A DNA stretch of 64,000 nt from CAZLLE01 sp964560425 (lineage in GTDB: Bacteria; Campylobacterota; Campylobacteria; Campylobacterales; QNZT01): NCBI GenBank assembly GCA_964560425.1, contig CAZLLE010000054.1:1-64000 (forward strand), read 5' to 3'. Under the pieces are notes generated by a model. It was given only the letters and a program-made list of their open reading frames with translations. It was not told the origin of the DNA and ran no database searches. The position numbers and the translations under genes were made by a program. The stretch's first letter is position 1, and the number at the start of each line of letters is the position of its first letter. Below, piece by piece: positions 33,559 through 43,255 of the stretch.

Positions 33559-34770
33559 TTATGTTAGCTTTAAATCAATCATTGAATTGCCTATATCCTC
33601 TACTCCTGTTGTTTTAGAGTTTAGATTATCAATTTTCATTTTGATATCATTTCGGTTAGTTGCATTTGTAATAGTCTCCTCTTGGGAGATTCTTCCTTGC
33701 TCATGTAGTTCAAATAGAGCTTGATCAAATGTTTGAGTTTTATATATATCTCTACCATCTGCAATAGCATCTGTAATTTCACTATCTCTATCATCAGCTA
33801 TAAGAGATTGTATTCTTGCATTTATGAGAAGAATTTCAATAGCCGCAGCTCTCTTATTATCTACTGTTTTGATAAGTCGTTGAGATAAAACACCCTGAAG
33901 AGTAGCTGCTAGAGACATTCTAATTTTATTTTGTTCATTTCCCGGAAACATACCAATAATTCTACTAAGAGTATCTTTTGCATCTACAGTATGAAGAGTT
34001 GAAAGTACAAGATGCCCTGTTTCTGCCGCATGCATAGCTGTTTCAATAGTCTCCATATCTCTCATCTCTCCAACCAAAATTACATCAGGATCCTCTCTTA
34101 GAGCTGCACGAAGTGCGGTAGAAAAATCAATAGCATCTTCACCTATAGCTCGTTGATTTATAAGGCTATTTTTATCTTTGTATACAAATTCAATCGGATC
34201 TTCAATAGTGATAATATGTTTTTTGCTATCTTTATTTATTTGGTCAATTATAGAGGCTAAGGTAGTTGATTTACCACTTCCTGTAGGTCCTGTAACTAGA
34301 ACAAGACCTCTTTTTAGAGAGCATAATGATTTGATTATTTCTGGGAGTTTTAGTTCATCCATAGATGGGATATCTACAGGAATAGCACGAAAGACTCCTG
34401 AAACTCCATCTGATTGAAAAAAGAAGTTACCACGAAAACGATATTTTTCATTGAGTTTGAAGTTGAAATCAATACTTTTTTTCTCAACAAACTCAACAAA
34501 ACGACTCTTTAAAATCTCTTTTGCAAGTAGTATGCCATCTTCATGTGAGAGTATCTCTTCTGAGAGTTTCATAATCTCACCATTGATACGACCTCTAAAT
34601 GTAGAACCACTCTTAATATGAAGATCACTTCCTTCATATTTAACAAGCCCTTCAAGATAAAATTTGAGTTTTTTTGTCATTCTAAAGTCCAGCTCTTGAA
34701 CATTAAAATTTGACTCTTTTCTTATATCTACATCTGAGAAATCTTTTTTACACACACTACTTGCTGACAT
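33559..34770 (-). CDS. pilT: PilT-type twitching ATPase
   Basis: A 403-residue secretion-superfamily ATPase, closest to PilT, which retracts type IV pili. An N-terminal PAS-like half (about 33-150, SDLHIKSG) precedes Walker A GPTGSGKST (161-169), the Asp box ITIEDPIEFVY, Walker B ILVGEMRD and His box TGHLVLSTLHT. The AIRNLIRE motif of canonical PilT appears only in degenerate form (AIEILLINARIQSLI), so PilU or another retraction-type ATPase is possible. There is a 30-residue N-terminal extension. No pilin or other pil gene is in the window. It starts 2 bases after tal. Confidence 0.87.
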   Translation of the reverse strand: MSASSVCKKDFSDVDIRKESNFNVQELDFRMTKKLKFYLEGLVKYEGSDLHIKSGSTFRGRINGEIMKLSEEILSHEDGILLAKEILKSRFVEFVEKKSIDFNFKLNEKYRFRGNFFFQSDGVSGVFRAIPVDIPSMDELKLPEIIKSLCSLKRGLVLVTGPTGSGKSTTLASIIDQINKDSKKHIITIEDPIEFVYKDKNSLINQRAIGEDAIDFSTALRAALREDPDVILVGEMRDMETIETAMHAAETGHLVLSTLHTVDAKDTLSRIIGMFPGNEQNKIRMSLAATLQGVLSQRLIKTVDNKRAAAIEILLINARIQSLIADDRDSEITDAIADGRDIYKTQTFDQALFELHEQGRISQEETITNATNRNDIKMKIDNLNSKTTGVEDIGNSMIDLKLT

Positions 34771-34772
34771 AT

Positions 34773-35780
34773 TTACCCCTTTTCTAACTCTTTTAATATC
34801 TCTTCAAAAGCATCTTTAAATGCTTGAAGCCCCTCATCCATAAGCTCTTGATAAATATTTTCTATATCAATCTGTTGCTCTTTTAATACATCAAAAAAAC
34901 CATCTATTACCTCTTGTGAAAGTGGTTCTATCACATCTTTGTTTTCATTTTTTAAAAATGCCTCAATAGTCTCAATAGGTGCAGTATTTACAGCATTTTT
35001 GAAAAGTAACTTAGCGATATAAAAATCAGGACTAAGCTCTCCACCCTTTACACCTGTACTTGCAAAGAGTGTTCTTACCTGTTTAATCCCTCTTTTTTCG
35101 ATTTGATTATAGATTTTATTTGCATTTATCATGCCCAAAATCCCTCTTCTGATATTTTTATCAAATAAAATATCATCCATTTTTCTATCAAAACGACTTA
35201 CAAAAACACTAATTACACCTTTTGGTTCATCCTGCTCCAAATTTTTAGCTTTAAATCTCTCTAATCCTCTCTCAAAAGCATCAAGGCATCCAAGAGATTG
35301 AGTTGGTGAAAAGATTAGAGTTGCATTTACCGAGATTCCTTCACTAAATAGCTCTTCCATTGCTAAAAATCCAGCCTCTGTAGCTGGTATTTTGATCATG
35401 ACATTTTTTTTGCCAATCTCTTTATATAACCTTTTTGCCTCCTCTATTGTTCCTGAAGTATCATCACATAAAAATGGATCTACCTCAATACTAATAAAAC
35501 CATCATCATTTTTTTCATAAAGGTTATGCAAAATATCGGCAGCTTTTTGAATATCTTTAATTGCTAGGTTCTCATAAATCTCTTTTGGATTTTTATCTTT
35601 TAGTGCATTAATATCCTCTTTATATGCGGGGGAGTTAAGAAACGCATTTTTGAAAATAGCAGGATTACTTGTAGCTCCATTTACAATCTCTTTGGATAAC
35701 ATCTCTCTAAATTCACTATCCAAAAACTCTCTCTCTATAAAATCACACCATAGTGCAAAGTTTGCATCTTTTATATACAT
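34773..35780 (-). CDS. tal: Transaldolase
   Basis: A 335-residue TIM-barrel enzyme that moves dihydroxyacetone between sugar phosphates in the non-oxidative pentose phosphate pathway. The Schiff-base Lys is in VMIKIPATEAG; NGATSNPAIF at the start and VSVNATLIFSPTQ-like block (ISVNATLIFSPTQS) are typical. It corresponds to the long, TalB-related form of Campylobacterota. Lies 9 bases after serB, as in Campylobacter. Confidence 0.94.
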   Translation of the reverse strand: MYIKDANFALWCDFIEREFLDSEFREMLSKEIVNGATSNPAIFKNAFLNSPAYKEDINALKDKNPKEIYENLAIKDIQKAADILHNLYEKNDDGFISIEVDPFLCDDTSGTIEEAKRLYKEIGKKNVMIKIPATEAGFLAMEELFSEGISVNATLIFSPTQSLGCLDAFERGLERFKAKNLEQDEPKGVISVFVSRFDRKMDDILFDKNIRRGILGMINANKIYNQIEKRGIKQVRTLFASTGVKGGELSPDFYIAKLLFKNAVNTAPIETIEAFLKNENKDVIEPLSQEVIDGFFDVLKEQQIDIENIYQELMDEGLQAFKDAFEEILKELEKG

Positions 35781-35789
35781 AAAATTCCC

Positions 35790-36410
35790 CTATATTTTTT
35801 CTAAAATTTGTGTTAGATCTTTTGTATCAATAATAATATTTGCCTCTTTTTTAAGAATATCTTTTGCACAAAATGCCACTCTTGTATCAGCATAAATAAA
35901 CATACTACGATCATTTGCCCCATCACCAACAACCATTGTATCCTCTCTACCTATTCCCAAAAGTGTCTGTACTCTTTGTATCATATCTCCTTTTGAAAAA
36001 TCAAACATCATATCTCCGCCAACAAGACCACTTAATATTCCATCCCTATCATGTAAAATATTAGAAAAATCAGCATCATACCCCAAAATATCCTTGGCAT
36101 GAGAAGTTGCATTTCTAAATCCACCACTAAAAACAACTACTTTATAATCTCTCTTTTTTAACTCATTAATAGTCTCTTTTGCTCCGTTCATAAACGGGAG
36201 ATTATGGCAAATTTCATCTACTTTACTCATCTCCAATCCCTCCAAAAGAGAAACTCTCCTAGTCAAACTACTAAAAAAATCAAGCTCCCCAGCCATTGCT
36301 CTCTCTGTAATAGTTGCAACTTTCTCCTCTATTCCCAAAGCCGCAGCCAAAAAATCAATTGTCTCCCCATCCATAAGTGTAGAATCAAAATCAAATACAC
36401 ATAATTTCAT
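35790..36410 (-). CDS. serB: Phosphoserine phosphatase
   Basis: A 206-residue HAD hydrolase for the last step of serine synthesis. Motif I DFDSTLMDGE (7-16) with nucleophile Asp7 and acid Asp9, motif II FSGGF, and motif III KGDMIQ...VVGDGANDRSM are complete. It is the core-domain form without the N-terminal ACT-like extension. First gene of the minus-strand operon running to lptG. Confidence 0.94.
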   Translation of the reverse strand: MKLCVFDFDSTLMDGETIDFLAAALGIEEKVATITERAMAGELDFFSSLTRRVSLLEGLEMSKVDEICHNLPFMNGAKETINELKKRDYKVVVFSGGFRNATSHAKDILGYDADFSNILHDRDGILSGLVGGDMMFDFSKGDMIQRVQTLLGIGREDTMVVGDGANDRSMFIYADTRVAFCAKDILKKEANIIIDTKDLTQILEKI

Positions 36411-36441
36411 CTATTTCCTCTTTAAATTAAAATTTTATTTA

Positions 36442-36447
36442 ATTGTA
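36442..36447 (-). promoter_or_regulatory. Extended -10 promoter of the serB operon
   Basis: TGCTACAAT on the minus strand, an extended -10 element, about 31 bases before the serB start. The remaining gap to the plus-strand gene at 36611 is A/T-rich; no other element was resolved. Confidence 0.55.
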
Positions 36448-36610
36448 GCACAATGATATTTCCATTATATTATGAAATTATTTCATAACTGTTTACTAAA
36501 TTAGTTTATTATTCAAATAGCTTTTCTTTATCCATTTTTTATTTTAAATATTAAGTTAAATATAAAAGAGCCGATTTAGAAAAGTAACAATTAAAAAAAA
36601 GGTGGAAAGT

Positions 36611-37993
36611 ATGCTAAGAAGAGATAAGAGACTATTGCAAACAGTGGGTGTTGTGGCTTTAGGTGCATTTTTGAGTTTGGGTTGTGGAGATAAAGATGGT
36701 ATCAATACAGGTGAAGTGATTAGTCCAAAGGCAATGACAAATCAGAGTTCATCAGATTATAATGAAAATCAACATGGATTAGTAACAGCTACAAATGTTG
36801 AAAAGTGGATTAGCGATTGGGAAAGTAATAAACCAGAAGGAATTAACGGTAAGCTGATTATTTTACAAATAGGTCAAATTAGTGTAGATGGTAACTATAC
36901 AGCTCTAAAACATGATGATGTAAATATATTTACTTATGAATTAGGTGATGTATGTAATACATACTATTCAAGATTTGATGGTGTTTCTAAAGTTGCAAAA
37001 GCTGTAAATTCAGGAGAAAATATTGATAATATGATGATGGCTTATGGAATTGATCCTCAAAATGACATGCTTCTATTTGTTCAAGGAAATGGATTGAATA
37101 AGGGTGCAAATATGTCAGGTGCAGCAAGAATGTGGTATACCTTCTCTTATTGGGGAATTAAGCAAGAGCATATGGCTCTTCTAAATGGTAATGCCTCTTT
37201 TGTACTAAATCCAGATGCAAATGGTGAGTTGGTAAGTAGTAGCAAAGATGATCTATTTGATCTAAATGTATCTTCTTTACCTATGAGTGGCACAGTAAGC
37301 ATTAAAGAGATTAGACGAAATGCAACGGCTCTGCAAGCAACTATGAAAGATATGAGAGAGCTAATTGATAACTGTCTATATGATTCAGTGATAGTGGATG
37401 CTAGAAGTGAAGCAGAGTACAATGGTACTAAAAGAGCCAAAACAGAGTTAAAAACTTGTGGTGAAAATAGAGATGAACAGTGTTATACACCATTTGATGG
37501 ACATATAGCAGGGGCAAAACATCTTTTATATACAAATGTTTTAGATTTAAATGAGACAGCAGACTTAAATGGAGATGGTAATATTACAGCTACAGAAGCT
37601 TCATATACTTTTAAATCTGTTGATGAAATTCAACAGCTATTTAATGATGTAGGTTATGAAGATGGAAAGACTCTTTATACATATTGTAGAACAGGAACAA
37701 AAAGTTCACTTCTTGCATTTAGTGCATCTCAAATAGCAGGATATACAACAAGAATGTATGATGGAAGTTGGATTCAATGGGGAAGAATGGCACATAGAGA
37801 AGATGCAAATGGTTCAACATTAATCTCAGAAAATAGCTATTGGAGAAATGATGTTGATAAATATTCTGAAAATATCACCTACAATGGAGATAGCTCTTCT
37901 GTGATTCCACAAGATCCAGCAGATTTAAATCTATGCTCTTGTAGAACAGACAAAATAGTTAATGAAGATAAAGAGTATAAAAGCCTACAATAG
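36611..37993 (+). CDS. Tandem-rhodanese lipoprotein (sulfurtransferase) with EF-hand-like loop
   Basis: A 460-residue lipoprotein. ATG at 36611 has AAGGTGG 5 bases upstream. Lipobox SLGC gives Cys25 after a twin-Arg/Lys basic start. Two rhodanese-like domains follow, about 58-215 and 228-395. The first keeps the fold signature ARMWYTFSYWG but has GNGLNKGA where the Cys loop should be, so it is structural. The second has the active loop CRTGTKSS (Cys359). A 12-residue DLNGDGNITATE segment (about 318-329) matches an EF-hand/dockerin calcium loop, inserted inside the second domain. Likely a periplasmic thiosulfate-type sulfurtransferase. The C terminus has a CSC pair. It is monocistronic. Confidence 0.8.
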   Translation: MLRRDKRLLQTVGVVALGAFLSLGCGDKDGINTGEVISPKAMTNQSSSDYNENQHGLVTATNVEKWISDWESNKPEGINGKLIILQIGQISVDGNYTALKHDDVNIFTYELGDVCNTYYSRFDGVSKVAKAVNSGENIDNMMMAYGIDPQNDMLLFVQGNGLNKGANMSGAARMWYTFSYWGIKQEHMALLNGNASFVLNPDANGELVSSSKDDLFDLNVSSLPMSGTVSIKEIRRNATALQATMKDMRELIDNCLYDSVIVDARSEAEYNGTKRAKTELKTCGENRDEQCYTPFDGHIAGAKHLLYTNVLDLNETADLNGDGNITATEASYTFKSVDEIQQLFNDVGYEDGKTLYTYCRTGTKSSLLAFSASQIAGYTTRMYDGSWIQWGRMAHREDANGSTLISENSYWRNDVDKYSENITYNGDSSSVIPQDPADLNLCSCRTDKIVNEDKEYKSLQ

Positions 37994-38012
37994 AGGGCTA
38001 AATTATCTTATG

Positions 38013-38034
38013 ATCTCTCCTTTTATGGAGAGAT
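38013..38034 (+). terminator. Terminator of the tandem-rhodanese gene
   Basis: ATCTCTCC/GGAGAGAT stem with a 6-base TTTTAT loop, 20 bases past the stop. T-tract weak. Confidence 0.55.
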
Positions 38035-38047
38035 TATAGGAGTCTAA

Positions 38048-38080
38048 TATCGACTAAAGAAAATATTATTTTAGTCGATA
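38048..38080 (+). repeat. Second hairpin before the 1304-residue protein gene
   Basis: 11-base arms TATCGACTAAA/TTTAGTCGATA around an 11-base A/T loop. It lies 36 bases before the next start codon, so it may be a second terminator or a leader/operator element. Confidence 0.45.
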
Positions 38081-38115
38081 CTACAAATAGTAAATTTTTT
38101 TGTAGGTTGATCCTC

Positions 38116-41100
38116 ATGTTTAGAAATATAATTATCTTAATAACTCTTTTGACAAATATGCTATTAGCTACACCAACACTTGAAATGTTTAATCGTTTAT
38201 CAAGCTCAGATGGTGGTCCTGATAGTAGGGGTGCTATTTGGTACGATGATACAAACAATAATATTTTTGTTGCAGATTACCATGAAGGACTGTGGAAAAT
38301 TAATGAGTGTAGTAATAGTTATGGAGATACAACAAGTAAAGATAATGGTATTTGGGATATTGGATATAGCAGAGATCATATTTTTGCTGTGGGAAAAAGT
38401 GGACTTTTTATTTATGATGAAGATGGTAATTATATAAATTCACTAAATACCATTCATGGAGAAGGTCTCTATGTTAAGGGTGATTATGCCTATATTATCA
38501 ATGCCAAAGATGGTATTACGATTGTCAATGTTGAAGATATAAATAATCCTTTTATTGTCGATACTGTAATGAAAGATAAGAAGTTTTCACAAATTCGTGG
38601 AGGACAAATAAAACAAAAAGTTTATTTTTTACATAAAGAGGTAACAATTAATTTGCTGTATGTCTCCTCCTTGGATGGAAAATTATATCTTATTGAAAGA
38701 TCTGGTAGTAGATTATATTATAAAGATGATGTTGACCTTTTTCCTGACTCTGAAGCAAGAAAAATATTTGCAGGCAAAGATGAGCTAATCTATGTCAATA
38801 GTAACTTTGGTGAATTGGCTGTTGTAAAAATTGATAAAGATAATTTAAAACTAAACAAAGTGGGTAGTTGGAGTAGTAGTGATAATCATGGTAGTGGACA
38901 ACAAGCTCCTGCTGCTGGTGGTGTTTTTGTTCAAGAGATTAAAGATGGAGATAGTAAAAAACTTTATGCTCTTATCACTGCAGCCAATGGTAACTCTGAT
39001 GGATATCTCTATTGGTTAGATGTTACAGACCCATCTTCTATTAAACAGGTTGATGCACTTCATGATAGTGAGGAGAGTTATGGTTTTAATGATATTTGGG
39101 TAAATGATACAAAAATATATCTTGCCGCTCATGATGGTTTCTGTTTTATGGGAATGAATGATGCAAGAAATATACCTAGAATATCAATACAAGATAGTGA
39201 TGGTACTTTTAAAGAGGATATTAATATCACTCAAAATGCAGATGATGTTAATGATACAAAAACTTTTTATGTCAAAATAGAAAATAAAGATGATGCTAAC
39301 AAGTTGAATCTAAAATTAAAAGCTCCTGCTAGTATTAGTACATGGAGATATAACTATTTTGATGGTGATGTTGAGATTACAGATGAGATTACTGAAGATC
39401 AAGGATATGAAAAAGAGGATGTAGAGCCTCATGATGTGATAGAAATTAAAATAGAGATTACTCCTATAAGTGAGAGTGCAACTGACACTATAGTTACAAT
39501 TGTAGCATCAAATAAAGAGAGTAAAGATATTTGTGGAAAGGCTTATGATAGTGATGAGGTAAGTGCAAAAGTTACATTTAAAGATAAAAGTGGTGAAGCT
39601 TTTTCATGTGATGGTAATGCTTATATTTTTACAAGCCACTCAAGTAAAAATAATCCAACAGATGTGTATGTTACTGATTTAATCTCTGGTAATTTTGATA
39701 AGGTTGCCGAAGATATCAACCCTACAAACATAAATGCTATCGGATACAATACTATAGATAACTATATTTGGGGTTATGACAAGGTTACCGAGGAGGTAAA
39801 AAGGGTTGATAAAAATTACAATATAATATCTTTTGAAATTGATAAATTACCTAAACATGGTTATCATGCTGGTGATGTATCAACAGATGGTATTCTTTAT
39901 CTATATAGCAAATTTTTTGATGATGGTATAAAGATATATAAAGTTGATGTCAATCCTAAATCTTCAACCTATTTGAAAATGGTAGGAGAGATTCAATTAA
40001 GTAAAAAAATTTATACATCTGATTTTGCTTTTCATCCTAAAGATAACAAAATTTATTATGCAGGAAATACTAATCTTTTTAGAATTGATCCTGAAAGTGC
40101 AAAAATTGAGGATTTAGGTAGTTTAGGCTTAGAAGATAAGAAAATTTTTGTTGGAGCATTTTTTGATAATAATGGATATTTTTATGCTCAAGAAAATAGT
40201 GGAATTGTTTATAAAATTGATATTACAGATCCATCACACCCTAATTCAAAGGCTGAAAAATTTTCAAGTTTTGATGTAACAAGCTATTCTGATGGTGCAA
40301 GATGTTTTAAATCCCCCTTGTCCCCTTTATCCTCTCTATCCCCTTTAAAATTTAATGTTTGGGATAAAGATGAATCTATAGATAATCAGATAATCAAAAC
40401 TAAAATTGTAGGGGAGGATATAAATCTTACATTTGCTTCACTAAATAAAAATGGCACAGATTTTAAATCTACGGATGCCAAAAATATTAAAATAGCACTT
40501 TTTGCAAATAGTGACCAATTAACTATTTGGCATGGTCTAGTATTAGAGACAGCTACTCACATGGATACAACATTTTCAAATGGAGATTTTGCATATTATC
40601 ATCATCAACATGAAGCTTTTAAAGATGTAAAAGTTGTAATTAAATATGAAGATAATGATGGTATAACACATAATATTGATGCTTTAGATCATTTTGCAAT
40701 TAGACCAGAATCTTATAATCTATCTTTAGCTCCTAAAGCAGGGGATACTATCTTAAAGGCGGGTAAAGATTTTGATCTTATTATTAAGGCTTTGGATAAA
40801 GATGGGAATTTGGTAGCAAACTATCAAGAGGATGCAATCGTATATCAAATATCTTCCAAAGAGGTAGATTCAAAATGTAAAAATGGAGTTTTACAAGTTA
40901 GTAATGTCAATTTTGTATCGGGTAAAGCTTCACTTATTGGTAAATATTCTGAAGTGGGTAAAATTGATCTAAATGTCAGTGAAATATCCTCCAAAGAGTA
41001 TGCTTTGATAGATAATAGTGATGGATCAGATAGATTTATCTCAATAGGAGAGTCCAAAAATAATAGCTTTGCTCCAACTAAAATCAGTGTTGTTTGGAGT

Positions 41101-42030
41101 TTAAAAGATGCCAATGTATTGGAAAATATGACATATTATAGCCATGATGCTATGAAAATAGGTGCTCCACTTTATATTAAAGTAACTGCTACAGATGGCT
41201 CTTCCCTTATGGAAAATTTTAGTAATGAATGTTATGCAGAAGATATTCATGTAAAAACACACTTTAAAACTCAAGGAGTTGGAACAGCTACGCTTAGTTC
41301 ATCTTCAAAAATTGTAGATGGTAATCAATCAGGTAAATTTGTAGATTTTACCAGCTCTTTTGTTGCTGGAGATAGTGGAAATTTCTCTTATGATATTAAT
41401 AGAACCAATTTTATAAAGGGCAAGGCAACTCAGACAGCCAATATCAATTTTGATAGAGATCAAAGAGAGGTCTTAGAGCCTATGAAATTTATTATTGATG
41501 ATTTAAATATAACAACAGATAAATCAGCCATTGTCTATAATAGTGGGTTAGTTGATAAGAGAGCAAACTTTTTTTATGCAAGAGCAAATGCTCCTACTCA
41601 AACATCTAAAAATAAAGTTTTTAATGCAAAAGTTTTTTATGAGGTATATTGTAAAAACTCTGCAAAATCAGATTTTGGATTAGAAGATAATGAGGAGAGT
41701 AAAGATTCAATTTATTGGTATATTGTTGATGATAATATCTTTTTTGATTTTGATGATCCAGAAATTGTTTATAAAAAGAGTGGTGTAACTCTAAGTAAAC
41801 TCTCTAGTAGTAAAATTGAAATTTCAGCAACCAAACTACCTCACCAAAATATTATTACTTATGCACCAAAAAGTTATTTGATATATAACATGTTTAATGC
41901 TTCAGCCACAACACATAAATTTAAAGTAGAACAATTTATTTCAGGAAAAGAGTGGGCAGGAAAAGGAGAAGTTGGTTTGACAGTTGATACAAAAGCCTCT
42001 CCTATGGGATATCAAAAAATGGATTGGTAG
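38116..42030 (+). CDS. Large exported multidomain protein with beta-propellers and DUF6701-like C-terminal region
   Basis: A 1304-residue protein with a signal peptide (cleavage near residue 18) and no other membrane segment. ATG at 38116 has AGG 9 bases upstream. Residues about 20-350 form LVIVD/YVTN-like propeller repeats (GIWDIGYSRDHIF, GLYVKGDYAYI, YLYWLDVTDPSSI). About 355-490 is a CARDB/DUF11-like adhesion domain. About 497-730 is a second propeller of DUF6923 type (YIFTSH, GYNTIDNYIWGYD, DGILYLYS). A Ser-Pro-Leu linker (about 733-745) leads to a 550-residue region like the DUF6701/MshQ C terminus (FAIRPESYNLSL, AGKDFDLIIKALD). Probably a surface or pilus-associated adhesin; no anchor signal was seen. 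Role uncertain. Confidence 0.65.
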   Translation: MFRNIIILITLLTNMLLATPTLEMFNRLSSSDGGPDSRGAIWYDDTNNNIFVADYHEGLWKINECSNSYGDTTSKDNGIWDIGYSRDHIFAVGKSGLFIYDEDGNYINSLNTIHGEGLYVKGDYAYIINAKDGITIVNVEDINNPFIVDTVMKDKKFSQIRGGQIKQKVYFLHKEVTINLLYVSSLDGKLYLIERSGSRLYYKDDVDLFPDSEARKIFAGKDELIYVNSNFGELAVVKIDKDNLKLNKVGSWSSSDNHGSGQQAPAAGGVFVQEIKDGDSKKLYALITAANGNSDGYLYWLDVTDPSSIKQVDALHDSEESYGFNDIWVNDTKIYLAAHDGFCFMGMNDARNIPRISIQDSDGTFKEDINITQNADDVNDTKTFYVKIENKDDANKLNLKLKAPASISTWRYNYFDGDVEITDEITEDQGYEKEDVEPHDVIEIKIEITPISESATDTIVTIVASNKESKDICGKAYDSDEVSAKVTFKDKSGEAFSCDGNAYIFTSHSSKNNPTDVYVTDLISGNFDKVAEDINPTNINAIGYNTIDNYIWGYDKVTEEVKRVDKNYNIISFEIDKLPKHGYHAGDVSTDGILYLYSKFFDDGIKIYKVDVNPKSSTYLKMVGEIQLSKKIYTSDFAFHPKDNKIYYAGNTNLFRIDPESAKIEDLGSLGLEDKKIFVGAFFDNNGYFYAQENSGIVYKIDITDPSHPNSKAEKFSSFDVTSYSDGARCFKSPLSPLSSLSPLKFNVWDKDESIDNQIIKTKIVGEDINLTFASLNKNGTDFKSTDAKNIKIALFANSDQLTIWHGLVLETATHMDTTFSNGDFAYYHHQHEAFKDVKVVIKYEDNDGITHNIDALDHFAIRPESYNLSLAPKAGDTILKAGKDFDLIIKALDKDGNLVANYQEDAIVYQISSKEVDSKCKNGVLQVSNVNFVSGKASLIGKYSEVGKIDLNVSEISSKEYALIDNSDGSDRFISIGESKNNSFAPTKISVVWSLKDANVLENMTYYSHDAMKIGAPLYIKVTATDGSSLMENFSNECYAEDIHVKTHFKTQGVGTATLSSSSKIVDGNQSGKFVDFTSSFVAGDSGNFSYDINRTNFIKGKATQTANINFDRDQREVLEPMKFIIDDLNITTDKSAIVYNSGLVDKRANFFYARANAPTQTSKNKVFNAKVFYEVYCKNSAKSDFGLEDNEESKDSIYWYIVDDNIFFDFDDPEIVYKKSGVTLSKLSSSKIEISATKLPHQNIITYAPKSYLIYNMFNASATTHKFKVEQFISGKEWAGKGEVGLTVDTKASPMGYQKMDW

Positions 42031-42043
42031 TTATTTTAGCAAT

Positions 42044-43255
42044 TTAGCTAGGAATTTTAATTATAAATTTAGCACCACGATATTGCTCATCTTCATATTG
42101 ATATGAGATATTTTTTACCGATATTTCACCTTGCATATGTTTTTGGATGATCTCTTGGGACATGTATAGACCGATTCCTGTACCTTGTGTTTGGTGTTTT
42201 GTAGTAAAATATGGTTCAAAAATTTTATCTATTATATCTTTGTCTACTCCTCCTGCATTATCTCTTATAGCAATTTCTGCAAAATCTCCATTTTTATGGG
42301 CATCTATGAATATTACTCTCTTTTTTAATTCACTATTTTGCAGTAGTGCATCTTGAGCATTATTGAGTATATTTATGAGTACTTGTGCAAACTCATTTTC
42401 TATCCCTAATATTTCGACATTTTCGATTTTAGTTATAATTTTAATACCACTATTTTTAAAATTTGCCATGAGTAATTTTAAACTCTGTTGTATACAATTT
42501 TCAAGAGTAAATAGAGTTAAATTTATTTGTGGTTTAAAAAAGTTTCTAAAGTTATCAATAGTAGAAGAGAGTGTTAAAACATAATTTTCAATATCACTAA
42601 GTTTTATATCAATATATTTTTTACATTGATCTACTCCTTGAGTTGTATCAAAATTAAATTTATCTATAGCAAATTTTGTTTTTATTACAGAAGTAGTTGC
42701 TGAAATTGCATTCAATGGTTGTCTCCACTGATGAGCAATATTTGCAATCATCTCTCCCATAGATGCCATTTTAGCTTGTTGGAAAAGTAGTTGATCTTTG
42801 AGGCGAATATTTTGAACTTGTTCTTTTACCTGTTGTTCCAAATTTTCATTGAGGTTTTTTAACTCTTTTGTTGTTTGAAATAGAGATAGATGAGTCTCTA
42901 CTCTCTTTAAAAGTACAGTTGTATAAAAAGGTTTGGTTACATAGTCAACTCCACCACATTCAAAACCTTTGATAATATCTTTTTCATCATCTTTGACTGT
43001 TAAAAATATTATAGGAATATCTTTTGTTTTTATATCAGATTTTAGTTTTTTACACACATCATACCCATTCATATGTGGCATTAATATATCCAATAAAATT
43101 AGATCAAAACTATTTTTTTGAGCTAATTCAATCCCTTTTATACCCTCTTTTGCATAGATAAGATCATACCCATCTTTATTAAGTATATTCATGGCGACTT
43201 GTAAATTTTTTGGGTTGTCATCTATTAATAATATCTTTGAATTATTAGTTCTCAT
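42044..43255 (-). CDS. Response regulator-histidine kinase fusion
   Basis: A 403-residue cytoplasmic protein with an N-terminal receiver (phospho-acceptor Asp56, Lys108), a coiled coil (about 125-160), HisKA with phospho-His175 in the IAHQWRQPLN box favoured by Campylobacterota, and a C-terminal HATPase domain (N box ILNNAQDALLQN, G boxes DNAGG and GTGIGLY). No DNA-binding domain. The receiver at the front lets another kinase control it, and the hybrid kinase encoded just upstream is the obvious candidate. ATG at 43255 has AAGGAG 5 bases upstream and lies inside the end of that kinase gene, so translation is coupled. Confidence 0.88.
   Translation of the reverse strand: MRTNNSKILLIDDNPKNLQVAMNILNKDGYDLIYAKEGIKGIELAQKNSFDLILLDILMPHMNGYDVCKKLKSDIKTKDIPIIFLTVKDDEKDIIKGFECGGVDYVTKPFYTTVLLKRVETHLSLFQTTKELKNLNENLEQQVKEQVQNIRLKDQLLFQQAKMASMGEMIANIAHQWRQPLNAISATTSVIKTKFAIDKFNFDTTQGVDQCKKYIDIKLSDIENYVLTLSSTIDNFRNFFKPQINLTLFTLENCIQQSLKLLMANFKNSGIKIITKIENVEILGIENEFAQVLINILNNAQDALLQNSELKKRVIFIDAHKNGDFAEIAIRDNAGGVDKDIIDKIFEPYFTTKHQTQGTGIGLYMSQEIIQKHMQGEISVKNISYQYEDEQYRGAKFIIKIPS

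Noticed and set aside
38034..38258. 74-codon minus-strand frame over the start of the 1304-residue protein gene
   Set aside because: No ribosome binding site, overlaps two hairpins and a signal-peptide coding region.
40314..40350. Pyrimidine-rich short repeats considered as a possible CRISPR or VNTR array
   Set aside because: Too few and too short units, in frame within a coding sequence; described as a protein linker instead.
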